Below, in pieces: positions 45,690 to 58,018 of a stretch of 64,000 nucleotides of DNA. Origin of the DNA: Dichomitus squalens LYAD-421 SS1 (taxonomy: Eukaryota; Basidiomycota; Agaricomycetes; Polyporales; Polyporaceae); contig NW_006766931.1 in the NCBI RefSeq assembly GCF_000275845.1, positions 57,893 to 121,892 on the forward strand. The letters run 5' to 3'. The translations under genes and the position numbers were made by a program. Under the pieces are notes generated by a model. The model saw only the letters and a program-made list of their open reading frames with translations, searched no databases and was not told the origin of the DNA. The first letter of the stretch is position 1, and every line of letters starts with the position of its first letter.

Positions 45690-47095
45690 ATGGGACGACG
45701 TCCTAGTCCGCTGCATGAAATACTGTATCTGGTTCTGGAGGAACTCCCCTCAGTCGTTAACGCTTTGCTGACTCCCCGTAAGCATAGTGCGCGTTCCAAC
45801 ATGCATTATACTTTGCAACACATGGTGTAGTAAGGGGCTTCTATTGAGAAGAGCCTACGAGTGTCTAAGGCGGTTTCGCTGAGGCGAAGGATGAAGATAA
45901 TTCATAACACCTATTCGACTACAATGTGACACTAACAAGATATATACTTATCTACTTCGGTAGTGAAACACCCCCCTGCACCTACCTGACATGTCATAGA
46001 GGAATACATATCATAATCCCCACCTACATGCAACACACGGACGTCAGTCAACAAGAGCTCAGTTGACGACGCACCTCACAGATTGCGCAGCCACATTGCC
46101 AGAGACCAGCGTACACTTCACAACAACAACCCGTCAGCTTCCTGCCCACATACTGAGGCGTTACTAGGTGAGGACTCACCGATCAGAGGCCCAGCCTTGC
46201 AATGCGACGCGTCCACTCCGCACGGTCCGAGTCGTCCGTCCCTGACAGACGACTGTATCGGAAAGGCGTTGACCCGCTACCCCTGCCGCTACAGTTCTTG
46301 ACGACAGGGGTGAGGACGAGCCCGAGTGGAACGCGGCGCGAACGTCGACTGCCACCAAGGTGGGCTGACCATCGACGGGCGACTGACACCTCGATGCGTA
46401 TAGCGTACTGTGAGTGGCGACGTCAGTACGGCTCAGATTAGGGAGGGATAGGGAGAGCATACGTGGTTGTGCATCAGCCAATATGGGGGATGAATCCTTC
46501 GAGCAAATTTGCCCAAGAGGACTGGGGCAGCGATCTGAGTACCGCATTATGAGTGGCTGACTGTACAAGACATATGCAAGGACGTACCAAGGATTGCTGG
46601 GCGCCGCCGACGTTGACTGAGAGCTCAAGTTCAGCATTGTGGGAGATGGTAGACGGGGGATGGGACATACAGCGTCGTGAGGTGCCCAATCCAGGAGGGC
46701 GAGAACGATCCCAGCTCAATGGACATCTCTCGCAGCGAGCGTACGACCAGCGACCCAACATCACATGCGAGTCGCCGGCGCACCTGGAGCATTGAGAGAG
46801 GGAAGAGGAGATGGGAGTTCTGAGGAGAGGAAGGTGGGGCGAGGAGGAGGGCTCTTATAGGCCAGGAGGACAGAGGCTGGCGGGTGATCGGCACGTTCGT
46901 ACTCGGCACGGCTTCGAAGTACTCAGTGGTCAGCCGAGTTGAGCTACAGATCGCCCATCCTTCTGTGCGCCAGGACTTCTCATCTCGGGTCGTAGTGATC
47001 GACTGTGACGGTGTATGTCTGTCTAGTCTGCAGCTGTGTCAACAACTCGCTGCATCGAGACCACTTCACTACGGCTGCTAGAGGTCTATGTATTT
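45690..47095 (-). repeat. left arm of a 4.7 kb large inverted repeat
   Basis: The reverse complement of this stretch matches about 48965-50435 over about 1.4 kb with long identical runs. One is the block around the GATCGGCACGTTCGTACTCG word near 46886-46905; another is the block around AGGGACGGACGACTCGGAC. Most differences are substitutions, plus an insertion of about 60 bp in the right arm near its outer end. Each arm carries a TATA-type box and a CT-rich leader facing outward from the centre. No protein family is recognised in the frames that follow. Confidence 0.85.
46854..46859 (-). promoter_or_regulatory. TATA-type box in left arm
   Basis: TATAAG on the minus strand, followed by a CT-rich tract of about 75 bp and then ATG CTC CAG. 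The same layout is mirrored at 49208. It looks like a core promoter with a pyrimidine-rich leader. Confidence 0.45.
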
Positions 47096-48964
47096 TACAC
47101 TACATACCGCCAAAACTAGCGTTGGATTGTTTGTCGCGCTGGCGATGATCAGACTTCCTGCCGCTGGGTTTTTACCATGGCGTCGCGTTATTTGTGGCAT
47201 CCTGGTGTATTAGGACGTACCCGAACCACCAGGAGGGGCAGGCTGAGCCAGACGGGACATGGCTCTGCCCGCCAGGATCATGATCGCTGAGTACGTTCGT
47301 ACTCGGCTCGGCTTGGAAGTGAAGAGAAGGCCAGCCACCTCTCCGAGCACATCCGACTGAAATATTCGTCTGCTGTCTATGAACCGTACTACTTCAGCAA
47401 CATCTCTGAATATAGATGCATCGGCTCACCTTGCACTGCGAAGTGAACCAATATCTTTACTACGTGCTCACTGGCAGACTGATCCCGTGGCAGGTACCGG
47501 GCGGTCTCTGCCAATTGCTACCCGAGAGCAGTCAAATGTATCGTGGCGACCTGCCTCACTCATGTACTAAACATTTGTAAGTGGGTACAGTTGGCGTGTG
47601 GCCAACATCGCGATGAATTAAGGGAGAGATCTTCCGTTCCTCTTCATCGACGTCTGCATATGACTTCTCTTCTTCACCTCCAAGCTCAGACTGTTCGGCG
47701 CATCGTCGAAAATAGTCTGCGTCCCCTCTATTACTTAACACAATGCTGCACAGGCTGTCCAGCACGACCGTTGAGGTGCCCCCCTGAGTGGTGCTGGTCC
47801 ATTCAGCGCTTCTTAGCAGGAGCTGGCAGACTGAAGGTGCGGCTGGCAGAGGGGTCATTATGTCGCCATAAGAGAATAGACGGCGCGTTAGATAGGCCCA
47901 GTGCGTCCAAGAGCAAGCTGCGAGACATGCGGTGAGCGTGATGGCGCGCAAGATCAGCGGGCGTTTACAGTGCATCCCGGGCCTGAGCACGTCGCAGACG
48001 GGTCAAAACGCGATCATCCGCGTCCCTCTCGCACGTCGTCTCTCTCGAGCTCGTTGCTCGACCTTGCTAGTCTCCGTCAACGCCCTCTGCTCAGGCTCAG
48101 CGCTGCTCCCGTCGCCTTGCCCCCTTTGCCATGGCTCCCGTCCGCCGGTCCATCCCACCTTCGGTTGTACGCCCATCCTCCCGTAACGCTCTACCTCAAT
48201 ATCTCTTCTGGTGATAAGAACGAGAGGATTACGGTGGCGGGTACTCACTCGGAATCAAGAATGGGAAGGGTGGCAGGAAGGCATGAGGTACGTCGTCTGC
48301 TCAGCAGAGTGTGCATTGTTGCATGTACATATGTATACACACCGAATTCATCCTCCTTATTTCCTCCGAGTATCGCTTAGCTGCTCCCCCCCCTCGTCTT
48401 ACCTGCTTCGGTCCATGTCAGGTCCACTACAGTAAGCACAATGGCCCGATGCCAGCCCGTACCGTTTTACATTACGCGACCGATGTTCAGGTGAGCGAGC
48501 AGGATTTACCCCCTTCAACTATTCATGACAACCGATTATAACGCGGGCACCGTGGTAAGTCCCGATGCTCTCTGCATCACGGTTGTGCGCAAGATCCTCA
48601 CGGCGTCCACATCCTGGAGCACGCACGTATGTCTGAAGCGAAGGAGACCGCTGGCGGGGCGCGTACACGCATGCGAGTACAGGGGCGACGTCCCCAGCAA
48701 CCCTCACACTGTCTATCCTGCTTGCCAGCATGCTGAGTGCGCCATCTCGCCTGCTGACCAGACCGCCATGCACACCAAATCGCTTCACGGAGCGTATAGG
48801 TTGATAGCGCCAGTCTAAGTGGATCACTTGGACGAATGCCGCTCAGACATTCGACCCTATTGGCCACTACCGCACCCCATCTCTCCTAGCGGTCCTCTCC
48901 ATCCGTGCACACGAGCAGAGGCGACGCCAAGACGATCTCAAGCCGAATCTGGCTGACCGTTCTA
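47096..48964. other. unique centre of the large inverted repeat
   Basis: About 1.9 kb with no recognised gene. At 47295-47330 a short stretch (GTACGTTCGTACTCGGCTCG) resembles part of the arms, so the centre holds a partial extra copy. Several plus-strand frames around 47901-48435 are open but lack motifs. Confidence 0.5.
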
Positions 48965-50435
48965 GGCAGCGGTGTAGATTGCAGATGTCTGGCAGCCGTG
49001 GCGAAGTAGTCTCGATTCAGCGAAATATTTGCTGACGCAGCTGCAGACCAAACAGCCGTCACAGTCGATCATTCTGACCCGAGACGAGAAGCCATGGCGC
49101 ACAGAAGGATGGGCGATCTGTAGCTCAACTCGGCTGACCACTGAGTACTTCGAAGCCGTGCCGAGTACGAACGTGCCGATCACCCGCCAGCCTCTGTCCT
49201 CCTGGCCTATAAGAGCCCTCCTCCTCGCCCCACCTTCCTCTCCTCAGAACTCCCATCTCCTCTTCCCTCTCTCAATGCTCTAGGTGCGCCGGCGACTCGC
49301 ATGTGATGCTGGGTCGCTGGTCGTACGCTCGCTGCGAGAGATGTCCGTTGAGTTGGGATCGTTCTCGGCCTACTGGCGTGGACACCTCCTCACGACGCTG
49401 TACGTTCCATCCCGCGTCCTCTATCTCCCCCCGTAATGAATTCCCGCTCCCAGTCGTTGTCGGCGGTGCCCAGCAGCTTTGGTACGTCCTCCACAATGTC
49501 GTGCACAGTCAGCCACTCATGATGATTGTGGGACGCAGATCGCTTCCCCAGTACTCTTGGGCAATTTTGCGCCTAAGATACATCACCTACATTGGCTGAT
49601 TCACAATCACGTACGCTCTCCCTATCCCTCCCTAATCTGAGCCGTACGGACGTCGCCACTCACAGTACGCTATACGCATCGAGGTGTCAGTCGCCCGTCG
49701 ATGGTCAGCCCACCTGGTGGCAGTCGACGTTCGTGCCGTGTCCCACTCGGGCTCGTCCTCGCCCCTGTCGTCAAGAACTGCAGCGGCAGGGGTAGCGGGT
49801 CAACGCCTTTCCGATACAGTCGTCTGTCAGGGACGGACGACTCGGACTGTGCGGAGTGGACGCGTCGCATTGCAAGGCTGAGCCTCTGACTGGTGAGTCC
49901 TCGCATAACGCCTCAGTATGGGGGCGGGAAGCTGACGGATCGCTGTTGTATAGAGTATGCCGGGCTCTGGCAATGTGGCTGCGCAACCTGTGAGGTGCGT
50001 CCTCGACTGAGCTCTTGCGGACTGACGTCTGTGTGTTGCATGTAGGTGGGGATTATGATATGTATTCCTCTATGACATGTCAGGTAGGTGCAGGGGGGTG
50101 TTTCACTACCGAAGTAGATAAGTATATATCTTGTTAGTGTCACATTGTAGTCGAATAGGTGTTATGAAATATCTTCATCCTTCGCCTCAGCGAAACCGCC
50201 TTAGACACTCGTAGGCTCTTCCCAATAGAAGCCCCTTACTACACCATGTGTTGCAACGTATGGTGCATGATGTATGACACTACCAACACCTTGATTAAAT
50301 GTTTTTGCCGTTACACTCGGCATCACTTCTACAATGACTAGTTGGTACGCCCACTGTGCTTACGGGCAATCAGCATAGCGTAATGTCAACACGATCCTTC
50401 CAGAACTAGCTGCAGCATACCATGCAGGAGGCTGA
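48965..50435 (+). repeat. right arm of the large inverted repeat
   Basis: Mirror of 45690-47095. It reads outward from the same TATA-type box and CT-rich leader. The first codons differ between arms: here ATG CTC TAG, so the mirrored short frame is closed at once, while the left arm reads ATG CTC CAG and continues about 50 codons. An open frame from 49303 (starting MMLGRWSYARCERCPLSWD) is present in both arms, but it diverges with indels after about 25 residues, which argues against conserved protein coding there. Confidence 0.85.
49208..49213 (+). promoter_or_regulatory. TATA-type box in right arm
   Basis: TATAAG followed by a CT-rich leader, mirror image of the box at 46854-46859. The pair is divergent, pointing away from the unique centre. 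Confidence 0.45.
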
Positions 50436-50949
50436 CCCCGATTCACGAGAACAAGAGAAAGTCAGTGATAGGAAGTGTAGGATAGATACATCGAGTGCTG
50501 TTGCGAGCTGTAGACGTCCCACGGCCCCGTTGTTCCGAAGAGTGGGTTCACGGAGACCAGCGCCGGATCGATTGCAACCACACCATTTACGTCATGACGT
50601 CGAGAAACAGCCGCGAGTGTGTCATTGTAGGTCCAGCGATGTGCCTTCGCATTAACGCCGTCGCGAGTGAGGTTCCTCGGTAAATTTCGCCTTCAGCCGA
50701 AGAGAGTCACCACCCGGTCACCGGTAGTTGCCACACCCTAATCAATGTCCATTACGACGACTCCCAGGCGAGTCTAAATCGACCACATGCACCACGGCGA
50801 GAACGTTCCTGCGCTCCGTCGACATCGCGCCCCAACATGCAAAATCAACGCGATCCCATTCCAGCCCGACCTTAAGGCCTCAAGAGTCATTCCCTCCGCC
50901 ACACCCGTCGTCGGCAACGAATGACGCGGCAGCACGATTGACGGGGTGC
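50436..50949. other. spacer, nothing recognised
   Basis: About 0.5 kb between the repeat arm and the glucanase stop codon. No gene or RNA is seen. Confidence 0.5.
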
Positions 50950-53614
50950 TTAGGCAGCAGGGGCTGGGGTAGCAGCAGGGTCAGCGCCGTCCGCAGGAGG
51001 AGCAGCACCTGCATCATCAGGCGTGCATCCCGCGTCCGGAGCCTGCGCCTCGAGCGCGTCCCACGCGTTCGGATACGCACACCCAGGAATGGGCGTAACC
51101 GCCGGCCCGTCATCCTGCGGGTTCGCCCACCCGTTCCCGACCTTCACCGTCGCGGTGGCGGGGAACGTTGGCGGGGCGAGCGTGACCGGAGTGCCCTTGC
51201 TCGCGTACTGCGGCAGCGGGCCCCCGCCCCCACCCGCGTTCTGCAGCTTGGGCGGCGGCCACGCGATGACATTCTGCGCCGCCTCAGGGGCGATCTGGCC
51301 CGCGCCCGCGCCGCCCGTCTGCCACGGCTGGAACGCGCCGTCCCAGGCGGGGACGGGGGCACCGAACTTCGCGCAGGTGCCGGCGGCCTGGCGCGGGTCC
51401 TTGGGCATCCAGCCGCCCTCGAGCCCGAGCTGGTACGACCACAGGGGGGCCTGCACGGTGTTCGTCGTCGTCGAGTTGCCGATCTTCCACGTCCAGAAGA
51501 ACCAGTCGCCGAGCGCATCCATGGACGCCATCGCGAAGTTCATGAGCCCCTGCTTCGTCTCGTCCGACCAGCGCGATGCGTCCGACCAGTAGTCGCAGCC
51601 GGCCCCGTAAGTCGCGGGCACGTCCACGCCGATGACCCACAGCCCACAGTCGTTGATGGCATTGCTGAACTCGCCCGCGAAGCTGATGCCGAACGCTGTG
51701 CGACTGGCTTGCAGTCGTCAGTGTCTGGACCCTCATACCGCGGGCCGACTGACCTGCTAGCGATACTGTCTGCCCATCCGCAGGCGTCCTTGGGCCAAGG
51801 GCCGCCCATGAGGGTTCCGTCGCCGCCGTCAGCAGTGACGTTCACAAGTTCTCGGTTTGGGCGGCCGCCGAACGCGAAGTAGGGATGGTCATCTGCAACG
51901 AGCGCCCCGTAAGCTATCTGCTGCTTCAAGTGAATACGGACCTAGGCGCACCGATCGCAATCCTGTCCGCTCCCTCCAGGAAGCCGGCCCATTGCTGGAA
52001 CCCACTGAAACCATCGTGGAACGCGATGACAGGTCCCTTACCTTCACCGACGCCGGTGATGTTGCGGACCATCTTATAAGCCTCATAATAGCTATAGCCT
52101 CCCGTCAACGGCTGGGTAGCGCGGTACACCTCCCTAGTATGGAACTCACAAAGAGCGCAGCTGATCCCCGCCAACTGTGGCTTGGTACGGTTCATTGAGA
52201 ACACCGACCATTGGGACGACGTCTTGCCATTCAGGCTTATTCCTCCATGTCAGCCATGATGCGTAACGAATCAAGCCGTCGGGCACACACCTGAGAAGCG
52301 AACTCAAAGATGGACCGGATGACGTCGAGAGAGCGCTGTGCATTGGCGAGGCCCATGACGCCGTTCAACCAGTTGATCGCGCCGGATTTGCCAGAGTGGT
52401 TGAAGCCTACCGCGAGCGGTCAGCAGAGACAGCCTCACGAACGACAGCGCGTACGCACCATTCTGGGAGCCAGGAGCAGTGTGCAGGTCGAGCAGGACAC
52501 GAAGGCCGTACTTGCGCGCCCACTGCAGCACGCGTACGACGTATCTGTGCGCGCATCCCTACATGAGCCCCCACGACGTCGCCCCGTGGCCAGGGATCCG
52601 CAAGTACTCACTTCCAGCAGACCTTCGCCAAGAACGGCTCCGCGACCTTCTGGCCGTCCGCGTCCACCCCGACGTCGTCCCACACCTCGACCGCCCAGAA
52701 CGGGATCGGGAGCCGGACCCAGTTGAGGCCCGCGCCCGCGATCTGCGCGAGGTCCTCCTCGGTGATGAACGTGCTGTAGTGGTCCTCGAGCACCGCCTGG
52801 AGCGTGCCCTTGCCCTGGAGCGCCGTGCTGAGCGTCCACTCGTCGACGGCCTTCGGGTTCTGCTCGTAGATCGCGGGGACGATGAACGGCTCGAGGACGA
52901 AGAGCCCGCCGAGGTTGACGCCGTTGATGCGGTCCTTGCCCCACGTCCAGGTCTGGTTGAGCGCGGGCGTCCACGAGTTCGCGCGCGCGCCGTTGTCGAA
53001 GGGGTTCGTCGAGTCGGCCACCCCTGCGGGACGCGCATATAGTCAGCCTTTCGGGCGCACGAGGCGGCTGGGGAGGGGAGAAGGGACGTACAGTAGCCGC
53101 CGAAAGAGTTGTGGTAGGTGAACGTGGAGCCGTCCTCCTTCGTGACCGTGCTTCCGTCGCCGCCAGTCGTGATCTCTACGTATGGAGCTGGCTTGTCGCT
53201 CGACTGCCCGACGTCGTTCGGAGCACCAGACTGGGAGTCGCTGCTCTTGTTGCCCGCGGGACCGTGCTTGTGCGGGCTGGACGCTACAGCGTACACGACG
53301 AGGGCGACGATGGCGGCGAGGACGATGCCAGCGACCGCGATGACCCACGGACGCGTGTGAAGAGGACGCTTCCTCGGAAGGGACGGGACTTCGCTATAGT
53401 ACGTTTCCTTGTCCGCGGTGTCAAGTTCTGCATCCTCGGGCTTGTCGAGGAAGGGCGAGGGGGGTAGCGAGTTGGTCGACGCTTCTGGAGGGTGGTTTGC
53501 TGGAATAGGTCGAGAGTGCAGGTAGTGAGCGCTGCCTCGAGAGCCGAGGTTTTCAGATGCGTTGCTTGTTGAGAATGGTACGGAGAACGGGCTAGGCGCC
53601 GTGAACGCGTTCAT
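50950..53614 (-). CDS. membrane-anchored exo-beta-1,3-glucanase (GH5, EXG-D type)
   Basis: Eight exons: 53614-53092, 53023-52612, 52544-52459, 52406-52291, 52235-52150, 52091-51952, 51892-51754 and 51703-50950, giving 751 residues. The cytosolic N-terminus of about 88 residues is followed by one transmembrane helix at about 90-111 (WVIAVAGIVLAAIVALVVYAV), a Ser/Gly stem and a GH5 barrel. Barrel landmarks are NGVNLGGLFVLEPF, GAGLNWVRLPIPFWA, LLDLHTAPGSQNGFNHSG, acid/base Glu394 in VGVLNEP, FHDGF, DDHPYFAF and nucleophile Glu512 in SFAGEFSNAINDCG. A Pro/Ala-rich acidic tail ends the protein. It should trim cell-wall beta-1,3-glucan from the outer face of the plasma membrane, releasing glucose. 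It is divergent from the zinc-finger gene. Confidence 0.93.
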
Positions 53615-55116
53615 GTTAATCTAATGTGCGAGGTGGTGCGCGTAGAGAGCGGGGGATTTAGGCTGTGGTCGTCGGTCCGTCTGCAGGGCCGACAGCCCAT
53701 ACGACACGAGCGTACGTGGGGGGCGTTATGAAGGGGATCAACCGACGACGGCGCATTTGAGGGCGGTCCCAAGCACTGTCCCTTCACAGGCCCCATTCGG
53801 CCCTAGATCGGTTCGCGTGTCGAGGTCCAACCAATGCCTGCAATTAATGCCTTGTGGTCTTCTTCTCTCTTCGTCTCGAGCCTGCCGTTAACGCGGCGTA
53901 ACATAAGACTATTCACACGCGCGATCAACAAGAAGAGATGAGCGACTGTCAGAACATAAAGAGATAGATGGCGCGTACCCAAAACGCCAGGTGCGAAAAC
54001 CTCATCCATCCGATCCCACCTCGCTGCCCCAAAAGTTGCGGACAGATTTTCTTAGTTAACATCACCTGAGACATGGGACCATCCATTGAAGTCTGTTGTA
54101 GACAACGTATCACCAGTACTGTCTTGATGTAGATGCAGGAAGTCGCGACAGGCTCGCCGGAAGTTGTTATCAATAGGCGTCCAGCGCGCTGTGAGGAGGG
54201 TGACCGTAATCAGCTGACTGTGACGTGTCGCGCTATCTCGTTGTCGAGGTCAAGCTACATAGGCGCACGCGCCGCCATGGTTCGTCAGCGCCGGTAACTG
54301 GCCCAGGACGTCGGGCGAAAAGTGCGGGGAGCTTCAGTGGGCTGCTTGTCGGTGAGTCCCTTCAGCATATGGAACAGGATATCTGTTTGATGACCTGCAC
54401 TGACGTAGTTCCCAAGTACTGCACGTCGATGGGCTGCCAGCGACCAAACGAACATCAAGATGGACTTGTATAGGGTCCTCGTCGAGTTTGTCGTTGTATA
54501 TACTACAGGAGCAACCCAACGAGCTGCCACGTTTCTCATTGTCAAGGACCAAGCTCACTCACACAAAGAGTGGCAGTAGCCTCGAGGCATGTGGCCACAA
54601 CGAAACGCTTGACAGCTCGTGCCGAACACCTTCGGTTCTCTTTCATGACTTATGAGCAGGCCTGATTTCAGCCCCATCTGTACGCACGCTTATATCTTCC
54701 CTTATCGAAGGCCACATAAGACCATGCGGCAGGCCACAACGTGCCCGGAACATACTGCCCCTGGCCTTTTCATGGATACTCGCAAAGCGTCCCACTTCTC
54801 AGATCGCATCGCCCGATTCCCCTTCGAAAAAGCGCCGAGGCTAGCCGAAGGCCTTGAAGCTTTTCCTGCCTTCCTCTTTCGGTTTGGCGCTCGTCCGTCG
54901 GGGGACCCGCCGCACGCTATTGAGGTGTTCGGGCACCGATCTGGTCGGTGAATGTGCACAATGAAAGCGTCGGGGGATATTTGTATAAAAGGGGCTCGAG
55001 GGAAGACCAGATGGACTCATCACCAACAATCCCCTCGTCCTAGTCGCTGTCATAGTGCTATTCACCAAGCCACCGAAGTCCCTTCTCCTTCCCCCCCATA
55101 TTTCTCCAAGACACAA
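53615..55116. other. divergent promoter region, GH5 / zinc finger
   Basis: 1.5 kb between start codons. Small frames exist on both strands but none is convincing. Confidence 0.5.
54984..54990 (+). promoter_or_regulatory. TATA box of the zinc-finger gene
   Basis: TATAAAA 127 bp upstream of ATG 55117, with a pyrimidine-rich leader in between. Confidence 0.5.
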
Positions 55117-56211
55117 ATGGCGTATAACGTCTCATACGGCTCACAGGGCTTCTGCGATCCTACCTTGTGAGTCGCCACTTCGTACGAGCCCCATTCGTGA
55201 CACGCTGACTCTATCTACCTGCCCAGACTGGCCACGATGCCGCTCGTTCAGGAGCCCCCGACGTCGAATGGTCTCGGCCTCGGCCTATACAGCTCGTGCT
55301 TCCAGGTGGAAGCCGCGTACCCCTGGCACATTCCGACTCCTCCAATTGCGCCCTCTACTCCCATCAATGTCCCGCACGGCATGTTCAAGTTTAGTCAATA
55401 TGCCAGCGATGCGTACACGGTCCCAGCGTATGGCTCGAACGCTCCCCACGTGCCGGCGGGACAGGGTTCCGCATCCACATCCTCAGCCTCCTCCGTCCCC
55501 TGGACGCCCAGCAACGCCGCCGCACCCGTGTTCACCCCCGGCGCAACACAACAAACGGGCCATTACGCCTCGTCCACCCCCAACACTGCACATGCACACG
55601 CCCCCCATCTCTACCAGCACCATCTCCCCTCAGGACCCCCAGGGCATCCGAGTCGCTCGCCCCCTCCTCCTAGCTCCACTCCTACCTTCACTCCTACCTC
55701 CACTCCTACCTTCACTCCTACCTCCACTCCTACCTTCACTCCTACCTCCACTCCTACCTCCACTTCCACCCCCACCCTCTCACCCGACCCAACACGCCAA
55801 CGCGCGGTCTACCTCGGCTACGTCTCCTCCGCCCAGCACGAGCGCTGCCCCATGCCCGGGTGCCCCGCCGCGCTCTCGGGCAGCGCGGGCGCGTGGCGCG
55901 CGCACTTCCGGACGCACCACCACCGCGACTTCTGCCGCGTCCCCGCCTGCCGGGGCGGCACGCGCTGCCGCACGAAGGCCCGGTGCCCGTTCCCGGACGC
56001 CTGCCAGGACGCACCGGGGACGATCGACAGCCTCGGGCGGCACCTGCTCGCGGTGCACGTCGGGGCGGTGAATCGGTGCCCGACGTGTGGGCTCGAGAAG
56101 GTGTGGCGGAGCGATTCGTGTAAGAGGCACGTGGAGAGGTGTGGGAGGAAGGGTGTGGAGGAGGCGGAGAATGAGAAGGGGCCGCGGCGAGCGAAGAACG
56201 CGAAGGCGTGA
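55117..56211 (+). CDS. Cys/His-rich zinc-finger protein
   Basis: Two exons, 55117-55166 and 55227-56211, giving 344 residues. The first 190 residues are low-complexity Ser/Thr/Pro and include a repeat-encoded STPTFTPT tract. The C-terminal 130 residues hold spaced Cys/His pairs: CPMPGC with HFRTHHH, CRVPAC, CPFPDAC with HLLAVH, and CPTCG with CKRHVERC. These look like three or more C2H2-like fingers, and the charged tail (GPRRAKNAKA) may be a nuclear signal. It is probably a DNA- or RNA-binding regulator of a basidiomycete-type family. I do not recognise a named orthologue. Start 55117 is favoured by TATA spacing and the clean intron. Confidence 0.75.
55675..55770 (+). repeat. coding minisatellite (24 bp unit)
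   Basis: About three full 24 bp units of alternating ACTCCTACCTTC and ACTCCTACCTCC, plus part units. They encode the STPTFTPT repeats of the zinc-finger protein. The tract is expected to vary in copy number between strains. Confidence 0.85.
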
Positions 56212-56695
56212 CGGTACGGGACGCTGATTAGGAGTGGTGGCTATGCCTTGAATTTGGATGGAAGTGGCATGATGTTGTGCGCTGGCGTGCGCACGGTGCG
56301 ATATCTTCGTTTCAGCCTCTGTGCTGTTTGATATTTTGCCGCTGTCATACAATTATGGTAATTATCTGACGGTATACGGTGACCCCGCATAACACGCACT
56401 AAAGCGATACCTTACCTGCTTGTAGATTGCTGTAGTGGTCGTGGAGCGATAGTAAAAGATGCAGTACACATAATATACGAACGTTTCGAGGGATAATAAC
56501 GGACAACACGAGTCCTGAGCATTGGATTTCGCGGGATACAAGACATTAACGTCAATCTCAATCTGACAGGCCCGTACACACAAACATTCGTGTAACTAAA
56601 ATACAAGTCTCCTCAATCCATGTTTACCGAGCCAATTCCTCCCCGTCGTGCCCCCGCTTCCTCTCCCTTCTCGACCTCGACGCGTGAACTCATGG
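56212..56695. other. convergent 3' flank
   Basis: About 0.5 kb between the stop codons of two convergent genes, relatively AT-rich and probably both 3' UTRs. No feature is recognised. Confidence 0.5.
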
Positions 56696-58018
56696 TCATG
56701 TCGCGATCCGGCCTGCGGCGCGTCGCCCTCTATCCGCATCCGCGGAGGGGATCGGCGGCTGCGCGAAGTAGGGGGGCCCATACGGATCCGTTCGCGGCAC
56801 CCCATTGCGCATGCAGAACGACCATCTTGACCTGGAAGACGCGGAGGAGACGGAGGCCCCGGTGGACGACGCGCTCGAGTCCAGAGACAGGGGAGAGGGG
56901 TCTCGCGGTGATTCGTCTCCGTCAGATTTCTTGACGAGGGATTGACGGAAGGTCGAGAGCATCCCGAAAACGCTGAGTCGTCTGGACGTGCACGATGCTT
57001 GGGAGGAAGTATCGGATGCGGAGCCTGTCGACGTTCAACGGCGGGCATGTCAGACAAGCGTCCAGCTGTGATGAGTTGTGAATGACGCACCTTTCTCGCG
57101 CTTCAGAGTGGCGCTCCACGACCTCGGCCTGAAGGGATTCTCAAACCGCGTCTCGAAGATCTCGTGGGGTATGGAGTTGTCGGGCCGAGCAGGGCGGGCG
57201 TATCGTCGCCGTCCATCCCCGTCAACAGTGGCGGACATGCTCGAAGGTCGGGGGCGCGGCCCCTTCACGCGTCGACGTGAGCGGTGCTTGGAAGGCGGTG
57301 CCGACGTATCGGCGGGTGAGGAGCTCGAGTCGACTGGCCCTGCCAGCGTGATCTGAGTCTGATTCTGCATGTCGTTTGACGGCTTCAGCTCTGGCTCGCG
57401 GTCTTGTATAGGGCATTCATCAACGGCTGACAGTGCGTCGGTATCGATCGCGGCTGGCTGCTGAGAAGACTTCCTGGGTATCCGGACTCGCGGTCGCGCG
57501 GCTGGTGTGTATTCTATTTCGTCCTGACTGGATGGGTTGCTGACAAGGGTAAAGTCGCGGGACACGGACGGCAGGCTTGGCGGCTGGCGTTCGTCAGGCG
57601 CTGCATGGGACGGCCACATGAAAGATTTGCTCCGCGGTAGGCCAATGGTCTTCCGAATGGCGCGAGCGCTCGCGGCGGGAAGGGAACCACGCCTCCTGAT
57701 GGAATTTACCATCTTGTTGACACACTTCTTAGGTGGCTCGTACGTCACGTCCGGCTGCTCTGAAGTGGTTTCCTCAGATGCGGGTGGAGACGGGACGCCT
57801 GGTTGAGGAGGCCGAGCAGCCGTAGACTGTTGTTCCAGGAGTTTCCCTGTGAGCGTGACAAGTTTGCAGAGTTGATAGGCGATGCAGATGAGAGAAGCTA
57901 AGATCCCCGCAGAAAACTAGTGCAGTGCGTTAGCATATGCGGATATCAGACGGAAAAGTTGAGACGAGCGTACCATTATGAACCATTTCCTATCAGTGTG
58001 GACGACTATGAACCCCAT
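56696..58018 (-). CDS. single-pass membrane protein of unknown function
   Basis: Three exons: 58018-57974, 57916-57091 and 57024-56696, giving 399 residues. The first exon (15 codons, MGFIVVHTDRKWFIM) joins in phase to a hydrophobic segment (FSAGILASLICIAYQL), so one transmembrane helix lies near residues 12-35. The rest is hydrophilic and rich in Ser, Pro and Arg, with basic clusters (KHRSRRRVKGPRPR) and many possible phosphorylation sites. It is probably a disordered cytosolic tail. I recognise no domain. Support comes from good splice sites, consistent phases and an uninterrupted frame of over 800 nt. Confidence 0.65.

Noticed and set aside
46176..46637. 153-codon ORF in the left arm, conserved in the right arm, as a protein gene
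   Set aside because: Similarity follows DNA identity of the inverted repeat; frame-breaking indels between arms argue against coding.
45690..50435. Mating-type pheromone locus inside the inverted repeat
   Set aside because: No short ORF ending in a CAAX prenylation motif and no STE3-type receptor or homeodomain gene nearby.
50728..51882. 384-codon plus-strand ORF opposite the GH5 gene
   Set aside because: Arg-rich antisense of the glucanase C-terminal exon, which has catalytic motifs on the minus strand.
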